Shown here: piece by piece, positions 12,001-17,223 of the stretch | Layout: the number at the start of each line of letters is the position of its first letter | Position numbering within the stretch: the first letter of the stretch is position 1 | IMG/VR virus record: IMGVR_UViG_3300040808_001376 | Coordinates: 1 to 20,878 of that record | Origin: a virus | Reading direction: 5' to 3' (one strand) | DNA length: 20,878 nucleotides | Made by a program: the position numbers and the translations under genes | The notes under the pieces: model-generated | Told to the model about the DNA's origin: nothing | Databases searched by the model: none | What the model saw: only the letters and a program-made list of their open reading frames with translations

Positions 12001-13629
12001 GTCAGTGTCAGCAGTAAATAAGATTCTCATACCTTCAGCTAAATCAATACCGTCAATATTGTATCCTATTTGGCCTTCGATTGTGCTAAAAACATCAGTA
12101 GTATAAGTGTCAATCAAATCAACATCTTGTTTAGCACTTGCACCAAAGTTATTAAGTTTTAGACCAGCTTCAAATTCAATAATAGGACGCAATGCTCTTT
12201 TTGACTCGTCTAAGTTTTCAGATATATTATTATATTCATAACTTGCTAAAATTACATCTTTATGGTGCCAACAATTATACCTGCTCCATGCATTCCTATC
12301 TTGACTTGCTCTATTAATAACTATATAATCTTTATTTGCAGCATAGTTTCCTGCATTTGAAAAAGGTAAAGTATCAAATTCTTCGCTATCAAAAGGAACA
12401 GTCTTATTTTCACTATAGACAGCAGGAATAATTAAATCTTGATCTTTAATTAATTTAATCTTGTCGCCAACACCTTCAACATACCAATTGTTTTGATTAT
12501 AAAATGCTGGCTCAGTATCACCTTGGAATCGAATTTGCATTCCGTTAGATAATTCAACGCCATTTGCACTTTTATATGTTTTCTTACCTAAAATTTCATC
12601 AGTAACATTTAAAAAACTATTTTCTTCAATGTCATATATTTTAAATAAACCACTAGTGTCGATTTCATTTTTGCTGATATAATATAATCTATCAGGAGCG
12701 TTTGCAGGAATAGTAAATTCTATTGTTCCTTTTTCAATATAAGCAACTGCTACTTCTTCGCCATCATCTCCTAACTTACGAATACCATCCGGGTATAATG
12801 TTGAAACATTATCGTCAGCTTCAAATGTTACACTGCCACTAGACGGTAATACAATATATTCGCCTTGGTCATATTCATTGCCATATAATACTGCATCAAA
12901 AAGACCTTCGCCTCTAATTCCTTCATTACCAGCAGTTAATACTGCACTGCCTGGTGTAAAATTTCTAGTAATTGCAAATGCAAGAGGGTGTCCAGGTGTA
13001 TTAATTTCAAAGCGGTATGTTTGACCTCTGTACAGTTTTAGTGACGGGTTTCTTGTTAATCCATCATTAAACACATATGCAATATTGTCTCCTTGATCTT
13101 CTGTAGTAACTGTATAAGTACTAACAATCTCTCTACTTTGACCTCGCACAGGAATACTTAAAGGACCGGTCGGCAACCAATAATATTCACGGAAGTTTAC
13201 AAATTTATCCCAATCAATATTTGGGTTCCAGCCGTATGTTTCTTGTGAGTTTATCCTACTATGATTATCTGTATTTGCGCCGAATACATTAAGTTGTCCC
13301 ATATAATCATTATAGTCTTTATAAAAAGTTACATTATCATAATTGTCTTTAATAACAACAGCTGGTTCAAATTGATAATCTTCTCTATTTTTACTAACAT
13401 CTGCAACATAGTTGTCAGTTGGTTTATATGCTTTTGCTGTTTTTCTGCCGTAATAGCCATTTATTTTTTCTGCCACGCCGGGCTGTATAAGTTGATCAAG
13501 TGTTGCTTGTAAAAACTTTTTGTTAGCCTTTGTTCTAAAGAATGCAGGTAAAAAATCAGATGCTGTGATTTTATTATCTTTTCCGGGCACCGGAAGTGGA
13601 GATACATTTTGATCGTCATTATATGCCAT
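1..13629 (-). CDS. Giant baseplate/tail structural protein, gp7 position (partial, 3' end off left edge)
   Basis: The frame starts with ATG at 13629 and stays open to base 1, giving 4543 residues without a stop (about 510 kDa); the C-terminus is missing. The start overlaps the gp6 stop as TAATG, with a strong GGAGGA 11 bases upstream. Visible parts, by residue: 132-151 an aromatic signature (YGWNPNIDWDKF); 184-335 cupredoxin-like; 593 YHYH; 1274-1303 containing RPHSHPWE and YGPAPYTS; five CBM5/12-like repeats between 1588 and 3086; seven FG-GAP-like motifs between 2262 and 3311; 3624-3663 containing VPDPNIPV; 4029 KPYKTK; GxGY repeats at 3742-3800 and 4104-4180; a PAVPG linker near 4396. I recognise this style from giant virion proteins of marine T4-like phages. 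Its place after gp6 matches T4 gp7 (1032 residues), but I cannot show gp7 homology by eye. I infer a structural role in the baseplate periphery, perhaps with surface-glycan contact. The coding call is near certain; the specific function is not. Confidence 0.93.
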   Translation of the reverse strand, partial: MAYNDDQNVSPLPVPGKDNKITASDFLPAFFRTKANKKFLQATLDQLIQPGVAEKINGYYGRKTAKAYKPTDNYVADVSKNREDYQFEPAVVIKDNYDNVTFYKDYNDYMGQLNVFGANTDNHSRINSQETYGWNPNIDWDKFVNFREYYWLPTGPLSIPVRGQSREIVSTYTVTTEDQGDNIAYVFNDGLTRNPSLKLYRGQTYRFEINTPGHPLAFAITRNFTPGSAVLTAGNEGIRGEGLFDAVLYGNEYDQGEYIVLPSSGSVTFEADDNVSTLYPDGIRKLGDDGEEVAVAYIEKGTIEFTIPANAPDRLYYISKNEIDTSGLFKIYDIEENSFLNVTDEILGKKTYKSANGVELSNGMQIRFQGDTEPAFYNQNNWYVEGVGDKIKLIKDQDLIIPAVYSENKTVPFDSEEFDTLPFSNAGNYAANKDYIVINRASQDRNAWSRYNCWHHKDVILASYEYNNISENLDESKRALRPIIEFEAGLKLNNFGASAKQDVDLIDTYTTDVFSTIEGQIGYNIDGIDLAEGMRILFTADTDIRVSGKIFKVKYVDIGNNRQISLIETSDTNPIDLETILVTQGLVNAGKSYHYHGDAWVIAQEKTKTNQQPLFEVCDNAGNSYSDPVYYPQTDFKGTKLFSYAVGEGNVDTELGFPLSYRNIDNSGDILFSFDLLNDTFEYELNNSVINGSINAGYLKKYKTLSTFDYANGFSSTPQKSKQFVVKEYTATDLKFNNFDIDVYDESSSITDLKVAVFVNNKIKLKNTDYIINTDNKLAQIQFTTDLAVNDIVKIKTDSKKVKNSNGYYEFPYNLERNPLNEDITQFTLGEVIDHVDSMLEDLPNFTGKFLGPNNLRDLGDLDRYGKRFVKHSGPLNLPLYHITSKDFNIVKAVKYAKTEYAKYKRNFIETATNLGFDGATKTHVDLVLSTINKDKVKTQPFYFSDMIPYGSSNRIEYAVLDSRTKDYPLTDSFTLDSLQPKGLLVYLNQSLLTHGKDYNFNNLGYITITANQKENDIIEIYEYESSDGSFIAPTPSKLGLYPKYHPMVVIDDTVQPKYPLDPNVAGPYKIYGQIEATSKENVSTEAIGWTYPIYTSKAVAKSMSTDGKAHTITFNGLNTLLYIPNINSTQVILGNDDVEINEYPIGVAFVKGHDGSYIKAYKDYRDHLLLEFEKRIYNNIKVEYSNNRLDVNHFIGGEYKTNDFSRQDINNALLTDFQQWLQTSLNNQNFSNNTFYDRNNDWTFNYSDTNSPNGNENPGFWRGIYQHAYDTDRPHSHPWEIQGFSSKPFWWNTVYGPAPYTSDNLILWKNIEEGRIANPNNTTVDEKVARPGITRHLPVSQDGSLLSPLRSGYVQDFVLNRTVRNFKFGDQSPVENAWRKSSEYPFAVMKAMLVNNPAKTMGLGFDVSRITRNLVGQWTYTETNKQIVIKDFLVPNTNESTLRTMTSGFVNYIYNLVASDILTVYNSYQNDLKNLDNQIGLKIAGFTSKENFNLILDSRSPTQSLTRDGIFIPQENYQVFLNTSSATELATYSGVIIEKADVGYVLRGYSIEKPYFEYYETVPGSSFYEVTVGGRNVRASEFASNAEYRSGEVIFAGNNYFRAVNNFITGGSIDKTFDANTVKLPALPIEGGRTAKFKKDFRRTNVKKLSYGAKFNTVQDTVDFLLGYAARLEDIGFNFDKFDSEANVVENWNTSTKEFMYWTTQGWAATALIALSPGANFLKFKKDYHVVDDIKDAFYGYSILKASGEFLDSDFSSLLRNENSFGIEITNTDDGLYHASLPLVQKEHVVLLDNKTVFNDTIYNPSTGYRQERIRVNGYRSDNWNGGLNIPGFIFDDAKYGDWEKWKDYTIGDLVKYKQFYYVALRNVIGEEKFNPNFWYRLNEKPVSELITNFDYRINQFADFYDLDSDNFDSEQQKMAQHLFGYQKRQYLANIINDDVSQYKFYRGAISDKGTMRVFTNLFDALGNTQDTLEFYEEWAIQAGRYGSTEDVQQVEFQLNDKKFVETSQAFELVKTLPPTNVDNHYRILPNEVYSKPEGYVHTPFPTKVLDREFVKTGGYVRNEDVNFLAGDISTLTGVNINQIGLGQTVWITNTANDDWDVAQLTTPNINCIELTKVVNIPVNRDLTPGYIRVEITTDAWADNLVDVEDFIGFKAANKYDLNGLYKVAAVLLDKIVIEIPLDNDINVFDSESFLIVRLISVRIPTVPEINTVIGQNLYEGQRLWIDKYDDDWAVLENSPAYSNQQTIENPADYDSTDQGFSDSIAVTSNNNNVFVSAPNAGNGQISYYRRSRDVANLNLSQEITIDETNLFNPVSCDFGKSIDVSPDGEYLVVGIPKASNIKTKLAYKDDGNGQQTFDFQPDASYVKGDIIRYRESLWKANREILPEIASQPFSTFDSYINIANSADADSTTLNLLVAGNPGLTNYANTDHMLVRAPKDQYLGTSLGDRINLFWNQRSFSYPTLDNYIPFDGEIPELNTAFITGEHTILEKIDHIMFVDTFVTLPVAGQRITTDTGSADVSYVAFKGDSAVIYLKSSNGIFDISGELYIDDTDFVGFYTEEDTYSTSNAVGGYWQIATPTYNNNSRYYDVGRGLVYADVLLQSSVRDTNLYYNVQATVGDIGLYVTNKNRVSFLSHLSYRGDPTPADGQDGVEADQPSNKWIARVGRQYSDQLSIGDTPTFNFYNLDNRDINLDAAGLSYDILNKQHTVIDLWDGYIDITLSEFDFSGFAFQPQVNDIIEDVQSPKDGQGGLALTTITTSTASVVYVQRNFNSVRLYVKVLTGDFVEQSNIGKYEIRRKANTVLRGATDTDRICGTVEDVNNDIVVQTSLVGKLVVFEHTSNFNIVSNPEIIDEEYSFFTEVTESGISRSSNPPFSLNKDYTQVFNIPAMELGISNDLTNEGAVAIYRRLNNGTYRIKDIFVSEYRANNRQFGSKVKIVQSGNYYTLLVGSKSDSGIAENDSAGRRTQPGSIEIFRHGVSPQQEFLGVYRLNAYSKGDVVLYKDDYYEALKDVPETMNEILNTVYWNKISWRYGKDPEFMGEFNNAYAYRQNNIVSYDNDLWKATTNIDAASAVPSSTNNSWTSLTTRIDYVGYLPNLTANAFYDETVFDPLENILEFSESFDVSDDSNVLIVTTKLAQADSTTDYNIVVYREIDNKYSVSQVIPAPVDGDDWAKSVSLSPDGTQIAIGAPLNDDVKVNQGIVYIWTQNSDGIFSLSQTIKSPSNEESEKFGFSVDFGKDDLLISSLNGDQKIPTTFDKDNEIQTTFDKEFTTFKNTKLDKGLVYVYEKIGTTLVYGEQFVYPMTQTTFGENVYSVNNHAYIGVPTQYVDGRDHKGILLNYRKKPNTRSWSIISQGITPVDIKQLDGALIYNKRTNSIVSYIDYVDIIQGKIPGPAEQEISYKLPADPAFYNTGTIADPLVEPDLGWTDKYVGKVWWNTQTAKFVNPYQGSTTFQRDNWNKLTPSSAIIICEWVESIFLPSRWDQLSGSTEGTANGVSGVSIYGDTRYSTKITYDNISKTFSRKYYYWVINKRTIPVGRKLNTITIANLISNPRTSGYKFISFLGKDKFVLNNCNDLVQGDDVVLQIKYHTLDKTAQKYHNQYKLFADGSSDSVPDPSLERKWFDSLIGFDSNGKAVPDPNIPVSMRYGIQSRPRQSLFVNRTEALKQAVERINIVLKENLITDEYNLTRLSYKDEIPTINSQTWDLSVDSVDELQYISTNKLETAALTPVIVNGNLVRVNIDNSGRGYKAPPKIKVIGAGKDADIKVEINNLGQITSATVVDDGIGYNDQTTISVRPFTVLVTADANINGKWALYSYNTGTKEWYRRALQSFDTSLYWEYVDWYAEGYNQFTPIATSIEGSYQLFPLDLNINDVVKINNVGTGGWLLLRKIADEKTEDYTVNFETIGRQNGTIKLKQSLYNFLENTVGFDNRRFDNTFYDNNPSQEIRTILETLRDNIFIGNLKVEYNKLFMSSLRYLMAEQPTVDWLFKTSFVKAKHIRGTLNQDDITFNNDNLSSYQEFVEEFKPYKTKLREFVSNYDVLDNTSSRTTDFDLSPAYNEVTGRIESSTARILDNVIVNENLDSTVNPRQNWKNNIGQQITEIKIGDGGSGWTFEPIVKIQGGGGTGATAKAYLGYGKITKIEIVTPGSGYTSAPTVVIEGSQTDDGTPAKATAVLGSGLVRSTKVAMKFDRNAGSYTFDTLEETETLTGTGARSTYDLIWPMDLDLKKVSVLVDGVLQLRSKYTYENFEDTTKTYNRERGRIKFNVPPKLNSVITVNYLKPISLLSAEDRIKFAYQPGANMFGKELSQLLDGIDYGGVEVRSFDFSGPAGWDTSGWYTDNWDTFENTFEDEIFVLDGSTVAIELSKPLENTIEYNVYRNGIRIDATDFVAGTPAVPGVPAVPGAPADAEYNNGALITENNGTVFDRALTVNGLKLVVAGAVGGQLAVPDEWAKKTARTFELITDPNGAGINTTHQRNFIKTLRGDAGTYHAGIPAIQRVAYNGGSTYTPNWLEDVNVASYAGLQAFNDSVAQKDMVWYK
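394..453 (-). repeat. Pro/Gly/Ala linker (about residues 4393-4412)
   Basis: The stretch AGTPAVPGVPAVPGAPADAE has two PAVPG units in a row. It is probably a flexible or extended linker, or a loop on a beta domain, in the giant protein. Confidence 0.5.
1090..1320 (-). repeat. Glycine-rich GxG[YW] repeat pair (residues 4104-4180)
   Basis: Two tandem units are seen: GDGGSGWTFEPIVKIQGGGG, then GYGKITKIEIVTPGSGY followed by TSAPTVVIEG. Each has a short Gly turn, an aromatic, a Pro and a beta strand ending in I-x-G. They look like a small beta-rich repeat domain in the C-terminal part of the giant protein. Confidence 0.55.
2230..2406 (-). repeat. Glycine-rich GxGY repeat (residues 3742-3800)
   Basis: The first unit is SGRGYKAPPKIKVIGAG. 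The second begins after LGQITSATVVDDGIGY. The G-x-G-Y-x(3)-P-x-[VI]-x-[VI] pattern recurs near residues 4104-4180 in the same protein, and from memory in other phage structural proteins. Confidence 0.5.
4372..4656 (-). repeat. Tandem pair of CBM5/12-like repeats between propeller motifs (residues 2992-3086)
   Basis: Copy one (2992-3031) reads RLNAYSKGDVVLYKDDYYEA and closes with YWNKI. Copy two (3044-3086) has NAYAYRQNNIVSYDNDLWKA and closes with SWTSL. Both match the aromatic-GD-Y-aromatic-A-W layout of chitin/cellulose-binding modules; the second has QNN in place of the GD. The pair fills most of the gap between FG-GAP-like motifs 3 and 4, as if inserted in a loop. Confidence 0.5.
6421..6540 (-). 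repeat. CBM5/12-like repeat (residues 2364-2403)
   Basis: The segment contains ASYVKGDIIRYRESLWKA followed by a Pro-containing stretch, matching Y..GD.V.Y....W.A. It lies just after the second FG-GAP-like motif, at the start of the long spacer before the third. The closing Trp of the pattern is not obvious here. Confidence 0.45.
6901..7380 (-). repeat. Repeated GQ-x-x-W-I...DDW-x-V unit (residues 2084-2243)
   Basis: Two related units precede the propeller. The first has GLGQTVWITNTANDDWDV (from residue 2086) and the second EGQRLWIDKYDDDWAVLEN (from about 2221). Each could be a small beta module. They lie about 130 residues apart and lead into the first FG-GAP-like motif. Confidence 0.4.
7981..8094 (-). 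repeat. CBM5/12-like repeat (residues 1846-1883)
   Basis: The segment opens with KWKDYTIGDLVKYKQFYYVA and ends with NPNFWYRL. It follows the chitin-binding CBM5/12 pattern: an aromatic, then Y..GD.V.Y....Y.A, then a closing W. This is the clearest of the copies in the giant protein. A weaker copy lies at residues 1588-1617 (EYRSGEVIFAGNNYFRA). Confidence 0.55.
12625..13080 (-). other. Cupredoxin-like domain in the giant protein (residues 184-335)
   Basis: The segment reads as a plastocyanin-like beta-sandwich: LKLYRGQTYRFEI followed by PGHPLAFAI at its start, a glycine-rich middle, and FTIPANAPDRLYYI then SGLFKIYDI at its end. In copper-binding relatives the last part carries Cys, His and Met ligands. 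Here that stretch (YYISKNEIDTSGLF) has none, so copper binding is unlikely and the fold would be structural. The assignment rests on pattern memory, not on a profile search. Confidence 0.5.
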
Positions 13630-16600
13630 TAGTAACTATATCCTCCGCTGTTACCGCTATTATTACTACTATTGCTACTACTATTGCTACTGCTATTGTT
13701 GGTGCTACTGCTACTGCTATTAGTTGTATTAGATACGCTCGATACTATACCAGATACTACTGTAGTTGCTGCTGAACTAATTACGTTGCCTGATGATTGT
13801 ATTTGTGTTGCTGTAATTTCATCTATAGTTTCAATATCGCCAACTGTTGCTGCACTTGCAAAAATTTCATCTGGTTCGCTTTTTATTTCAAATAAACTAC
13901 CAAACGACTGAGTTGTTTGTCTTGGAACTATTAAAAAGCTAACAAGTTTTGGTGATAATTGATTCATAATATATGCACTAAGTTCTTGGAAGTAAAATGT
14001 TTCTCCAAAATCCCAATTTTCAATATCAAAAAACTTGTTTATTGCATCGATAATATCTGCTTTTAATTCATTATCGTTAATAACTAAATTTTTGTTTCTA
14101 ACTATTTTGAATTTAACTTGTAAGCTCGGCCTTGCTTTGCTTCCAAAAAGTATTTTATATTTTACTGGATGATAAATGATATCATCACTAATACTTTTAA
14201 TTCTGTTAATAGAATTGCCATAATTTCTTAGCAATTCATCATTACTTGGTGGCAACGGTTGAGTTAGAAGGTCACCTGTAATATATTGTTTAACTTGTTC
14301 GTTATAAGTTTTTGTTAATATGTAAGTATCTATAATATTGCTCGAACTTGGGTCAATTCTAAAATTGCCATCAGCAACATGAACATAATGGAACTTTAAA
14401 TTAGAACGTCCAAAATATGCTTTATAGTCTGTATTAATTTGTGTATTATTCAATTGCTTATTTAATTTTCTAAATATTTGTTCATCTTGAAGATAAAATA
14501 CTTGTCCTTCGGTGCGAGAACTATAAGGTGCTATTGCAGCTTCATTTTGTACAATAACAATTTCATTGTTTAAGTTATTAAAAAACTTGTAATCTTCTAC
14601 TCCATCAGATGTAGTATATTTCTTTTGAAATATTACTTTCTCACCGATAGAAACAGAATCAGCAAGTTCGCCAACTATTTGTTCAAATATATCTGGATCG
14701 TCAAATACTCCGTCGTCGTCTAAATCAATGAATTGGATTTGTATTTTTCTACTATCTAAATATCCTTCACTATCTTTATATTGATCTGTAATTGTCCAAG
14801 AATAATCTCTTGTAAACGGTGTTAGTTCTCCTGGTTTACGATTAATATTTAGAATATCAATTTTATCACGCACAGTTTTTCCTGTAGAAGGATCATAAAT
14901 TTTATCTGCATTATCAAAGAAGAAACGTATTTCATCTTCACTTTCCATTACATATCTTGTCTGTCGATATGTAACAGTATATTTTTGACCGTCAGTTTTA
15001 AAGTACAACATCCAACTAGCATCTAAATTATCACCTGATATGTCGCCTGCTTTACCTGTTGCAAAATTACTTATAGTGTTAACATCTTCGCCTACTACTA
15101 TTTTCCACTGTCTATCGTATATGTCATATCTTAATGCAAAGTTTCTTAATTCAAATGCTTGATCAATAAGCTGCGTTTTTACATCATTAATTAGTCTTAA
15201 GGAATATTTTGGTATTACTTGCTCAACTAAAGCACCACTATCAATATAGTCATTAATAATAATGCCTGCTGCGCTATCAGGATTTATTGATGTGCCGTCA
15301 TCAGTAACTGACATTACTTTGACCCACTTATACATTGTTTTGCCTAAATGTTCATTACCATCATCGTCCATTAATGTGCCATTTGGCATAAAATGTTTTC
15401 CTGCTGGCGGAACAAACTTTATCATTGTACCCGTTTCTAATAATCTTAAACTATTAGCAGTAAAACTTCCAACAGCATATGCATTTTCACTTACATCTTG
15501 AAGAATTCCAGAATAAGAATTTGTTTCTGTTGTTACAGCTTTCCAAGAAGCATTTAAGTCACTAACAATAATTTTTGGATATTGCGATAGATAAAAGTTT
15601 TTACTATTTGGATACTGAATAATCTTTTCAATTATATTATAAATCGCGCCTTCGATATCTGTTTGTGTTGAAAAAGTAAAAGTTTGCTTTTCTTCATAAT
15701 TTTCTTTGTAAATAACTCCGTCATCTACAAATAAACTAGTGTTTGAATATTTTCCACTAGCATCCTTTAAATCAAAATACCTACTTATACCGCTAGAAAT
15801 TCTATTTGTACTTTTAGTTTTAATAATTTCTTGACTTACTGCAAGAGGACCAATATTATAATCTTCTCCTGTAACTAATCTATCTTGTGTATAATAAGTT
15901 GCAGGAGCATTTGCTTTTATTTCTTCATTAGATTCTGTTGCTGTGCCGTTACTAACAGTAGATGTTAATTTTAAGCCAAGTGTTAATGTTTCTTTGCTAC
16001 CTGTTCTTGTTTGATAAGGTATTTCTATTTGTACAAGTCCTATTGCACTAGGTGTAATAATTGCTCTTGTTCCAGAACTTGTTCTATAATAAACTTTAAA
16101 ATCTCCTGCTGGCAAATTACCAAAAACGCCATCACTAAAGACTAGATTAATCCTATCGCCAATTCTCGTTGTTGCTGCAAATACATCTCTAGTACTGTTA
16201 AACAAACTATTATATACAACATTGTTTCCTTCTACTGAGTCAATTTTAGTCCAAGCTGCATTTTCAAATCCTCCGGAATTCAAACCGTATAACCAAATAT
16301 CAGTATTATTGATATTCTCTGCATCAATAGCAATTGATTGATTTGGAGTAGGATTTGTAATTGAAAATTTTCCGCTGTCTAACTTTCCCTGTCGGAAAGC
16401 CATAAAAAATCCTGTGTTAGCACTGCCAGCACCTTGTCCGTCATCTCTAAATAACATAGCAGGGTTGTTGCCTGGGAGCGGAGGTTCTTCAACAAGTGCA
16501 TCTCCTATAATATCTGTACTTACAACTTCAAATCTTGTGTTAACGCCTTCAATTCTTTTTGTAAATGGGTAAATTGCCGAAGCTGTATTAGTAGAATTAA

Positions 16601-17165
16601 ATTTATATTTTTGTGTTGAGACGCCGGCAATAGATGCCGACTTTAAAGGATTACCAACAGAGTTCTGTACAGGCAACGCTGAATTCATTATTTTTAAAAA
16701 CTGTTCAAAATAACTTGAATTAGTTTGGTCATTCCATTTTACTGTAATTCCTGCTAAATTTAATCCAGTACTATCTACAACATTTTCTGTAGTCTTAATT
16801 GTATTAATTTTCATCAAACCATTAGCTGCTTGATTACGTCTTGGATTATATGCAAGCATACGAGCTAGACGTAAGACGCTTTCTCTACGTTCTGCTGTTT
16901 CAAGAAAATTTTCTCTTGCATTTAGATCAATGCGGAATGATAGGTTTTGCCCAAGGAAAGCAATCATATCAATCAGTGCAAGATATTCACTAGATTCAAT
17001 ATAGTCGTTAAAATCTTCTGGATAATTTTGACGCAGATAATTAATCATTGTGCGTCTTAAATTGTCAAAATCGTATGATTGAAAATCAGCGTTACGATAT
17101 GATTGATAAATTCTTTTCCAGTCCTCAGCTACTAATAACCGTGACTGCCTATCAGTTGCAGACAT
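13629..17165 (-). CDS. 6: Baseplate wedge protein gp6
   Basis: This is the gp6 / baseplate-J-like wedge protein. In T4, gp6 dimers form the inner ring that ties six wedges together around the hub. The first 115 residues carry the family signature: SYDFDNLRRTMINYLR, SSEYLALIDMIAFLGQNLSF, then ARENFLETAERRESV and LARMLAYNPRR. The family C-terminal part, with SFLIVPRQTTQSFGSLFEI and DEIFASAATVGDIETIDEIT, ends near residue 1120. A further 50-odd residues are rich in Ser and Asn. At 1178 residues it is much longer than T4 gp6 (660), with the extra length mainly in the middle. The start at 17165 has AAGGA 7 bases upstream. It follows gp25 after 58 bases and overlaps the giant gene by one base. Confidence 0.93.
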   Translation of the reverse strand: MSATDRQSRLLVAEDWKRIYQSYRNADFQSYDFDNLRRTMINYLRQNYPEDFNDYIESSEYLALIDMIAFLGQNLSFRIDLNARENFLETAERRESVLRLARMLAYNPRRNQAANGLMKINTIKTTENVVDSTGLNLAGITVKWNDQTNSSYFEQFLKIMNSALPVQNSVGNPLKSASIAGVSTQKYKFNSTNTASAIYPFTKRIEGVNTRFEVVSTDIIGDALVEEPPLPGNNPAMLFRDDGQGAGSANTGFFMAFRQGKLDSGKFSITNPTPNQSIAIDAENINNTDIWLYGLNSGGFENAAWTKIDSVEGNNVVYNSLFNSTRDVFAATTRIGDRINLVFSDGVFGNLPAGDFKVYYRTSSGTRAIITPSAIGLVQIEIPYQTRTGSKETLTLGLKLTSTVSNGTATESNEEIKANAPATYYTQDRLVTGEDYNIGPLAVSQEIIKTKSTNRISSGISRYFDLKDASGKYSNTSLFVDDGVIYKENYEEKQTFTFSTQTDIEGAIYNIIEKIIQYPNSKNFYLSQYPKIIVSDLNASWKAVTTETNSYSGILQDVSENAYAVGSFTANSLRLLETGTMIKFVPPAGKHFMPNGTLMDDDGNEHLGKTMYKWVKVMSVTDDGTSINPDSAAGIIINDYIDSGALVEQVIPKYSLRLINDVKTQLIDQAFELRNFALRYDIYDRQWKIVVGEDVNTISNFATGKAGDISGDNLDASWMLYFKTDGQKYTVTYRQTRYVMESEDEIRFFFDNADKIYDPSTGKTVRDKIDILNINRKPGELTPFTRDYSWTITDQYKDSEGYLDSRKIQIQFIDLDDDGVFDDPDIFEQIVGELADSVSIGEKVIFQKKYTTSDGVEDYKFFNNLNNEIVIVQNEAAIAPYSSRTEGQVFYLQDEQIFRKLNKQLNNTQINTDYKAYFGRSNLKFHYVHVADGNFRIDPSSSNIIDTYILTKTYNEQVKQYITGDLLTQPLPPSNDELLRNYGNSINRIKSISDDIIYHPVKYKILFGSKARPSLQVKFKIVRNKNLVINDNELKADIIDAINKFFDIENWDFGETFYFQELSAYIMNQLSPKLVSFLIVPRQTTQSFGSLFEIKSEPDEIFASAATVGDIETIDEITATQIQSSGNVISSAATTVVSGIVSSVSNTTNSSSSSTNNSSSNSSSNSSNNSGNSGGYSY
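13632..13739 (-). repeat. 6: Ser/Asn codon repeat, C-terminal tail of gp6
   Basis: Residues 1143-1178 of gp6 are almost all Ser, Asn and Thr, including SSSSSTNNSSSNSSSNSSNN, and end in GNSGGYSY. The DNA is a loose trinucleotide repeat of AGT, AGC and AAT codons. Such tracts can change length by slippage. The tail is probably disordered. Confidence 0.8.
13641..13646 (-). promoter_or_regulatory. Ribosome binding site of the giant gene inside gp6
   Basis: GGAGGA lies 11 bases upstream of the ATG at 13629. It forms the two Gly codons of the gp6 C-terminal SGGYSY. With the TAATG stop/start overlap it points to translational coupling between gp6 and the giant protein. Confidence 0.7.
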
Positions 17166-17172
17166 ATGCTTT

Positions 17173-17177
17173 TCCTT
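17173..17177 (-). promoter_or_regulatory. Ribosome binding site of gp6
   Basis: AAGGA sits 7 bases before the ATG at 17165. It supports this start for gp6, as does the family signature beginning within the first 35 residues. Confidence 0.7.
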
Positions 17178-17189
17178 GTTTACTAATGA

Positions 17190-17197
17190 TATTTATC
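17190..17197 (-). promoter_or_regulatory. Possible T4-type late promoter before gp6
   Basis: On the minus strand the 58-base gap between gp25 and gp6 holds GATAAATA. It differs by one base from the T4 late promoter element TATAAATA, which gp55-directed polymerase reads. It lies 24 bases before the gp6 ATG, leaving room for a short leader with the AAGGA site. AT-rich DNA makes chance matches likely, so this is only a candidate. No hairpin terminator is seen in the gap. Confidence 0.4.
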
Positions 17198-17223
17198 TGA
17201 ATAGAAAAAGTGCGTATTTAATT

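Noticed and set aside
13641-13739. Possible transcription terminator or regulatory microsatellite at the gp6 end
   Set aside because: No stable hairpin with a U-run is seen, and the repeat is explained by Ser/Asn codons.
13672-13911. Plus-strand frame starting with a run of leucines
   Set aside because: The poly-Leu start is the antisense reading of the Ser/Asn codon repeat at the end of gp6. It is not a signal peptide.
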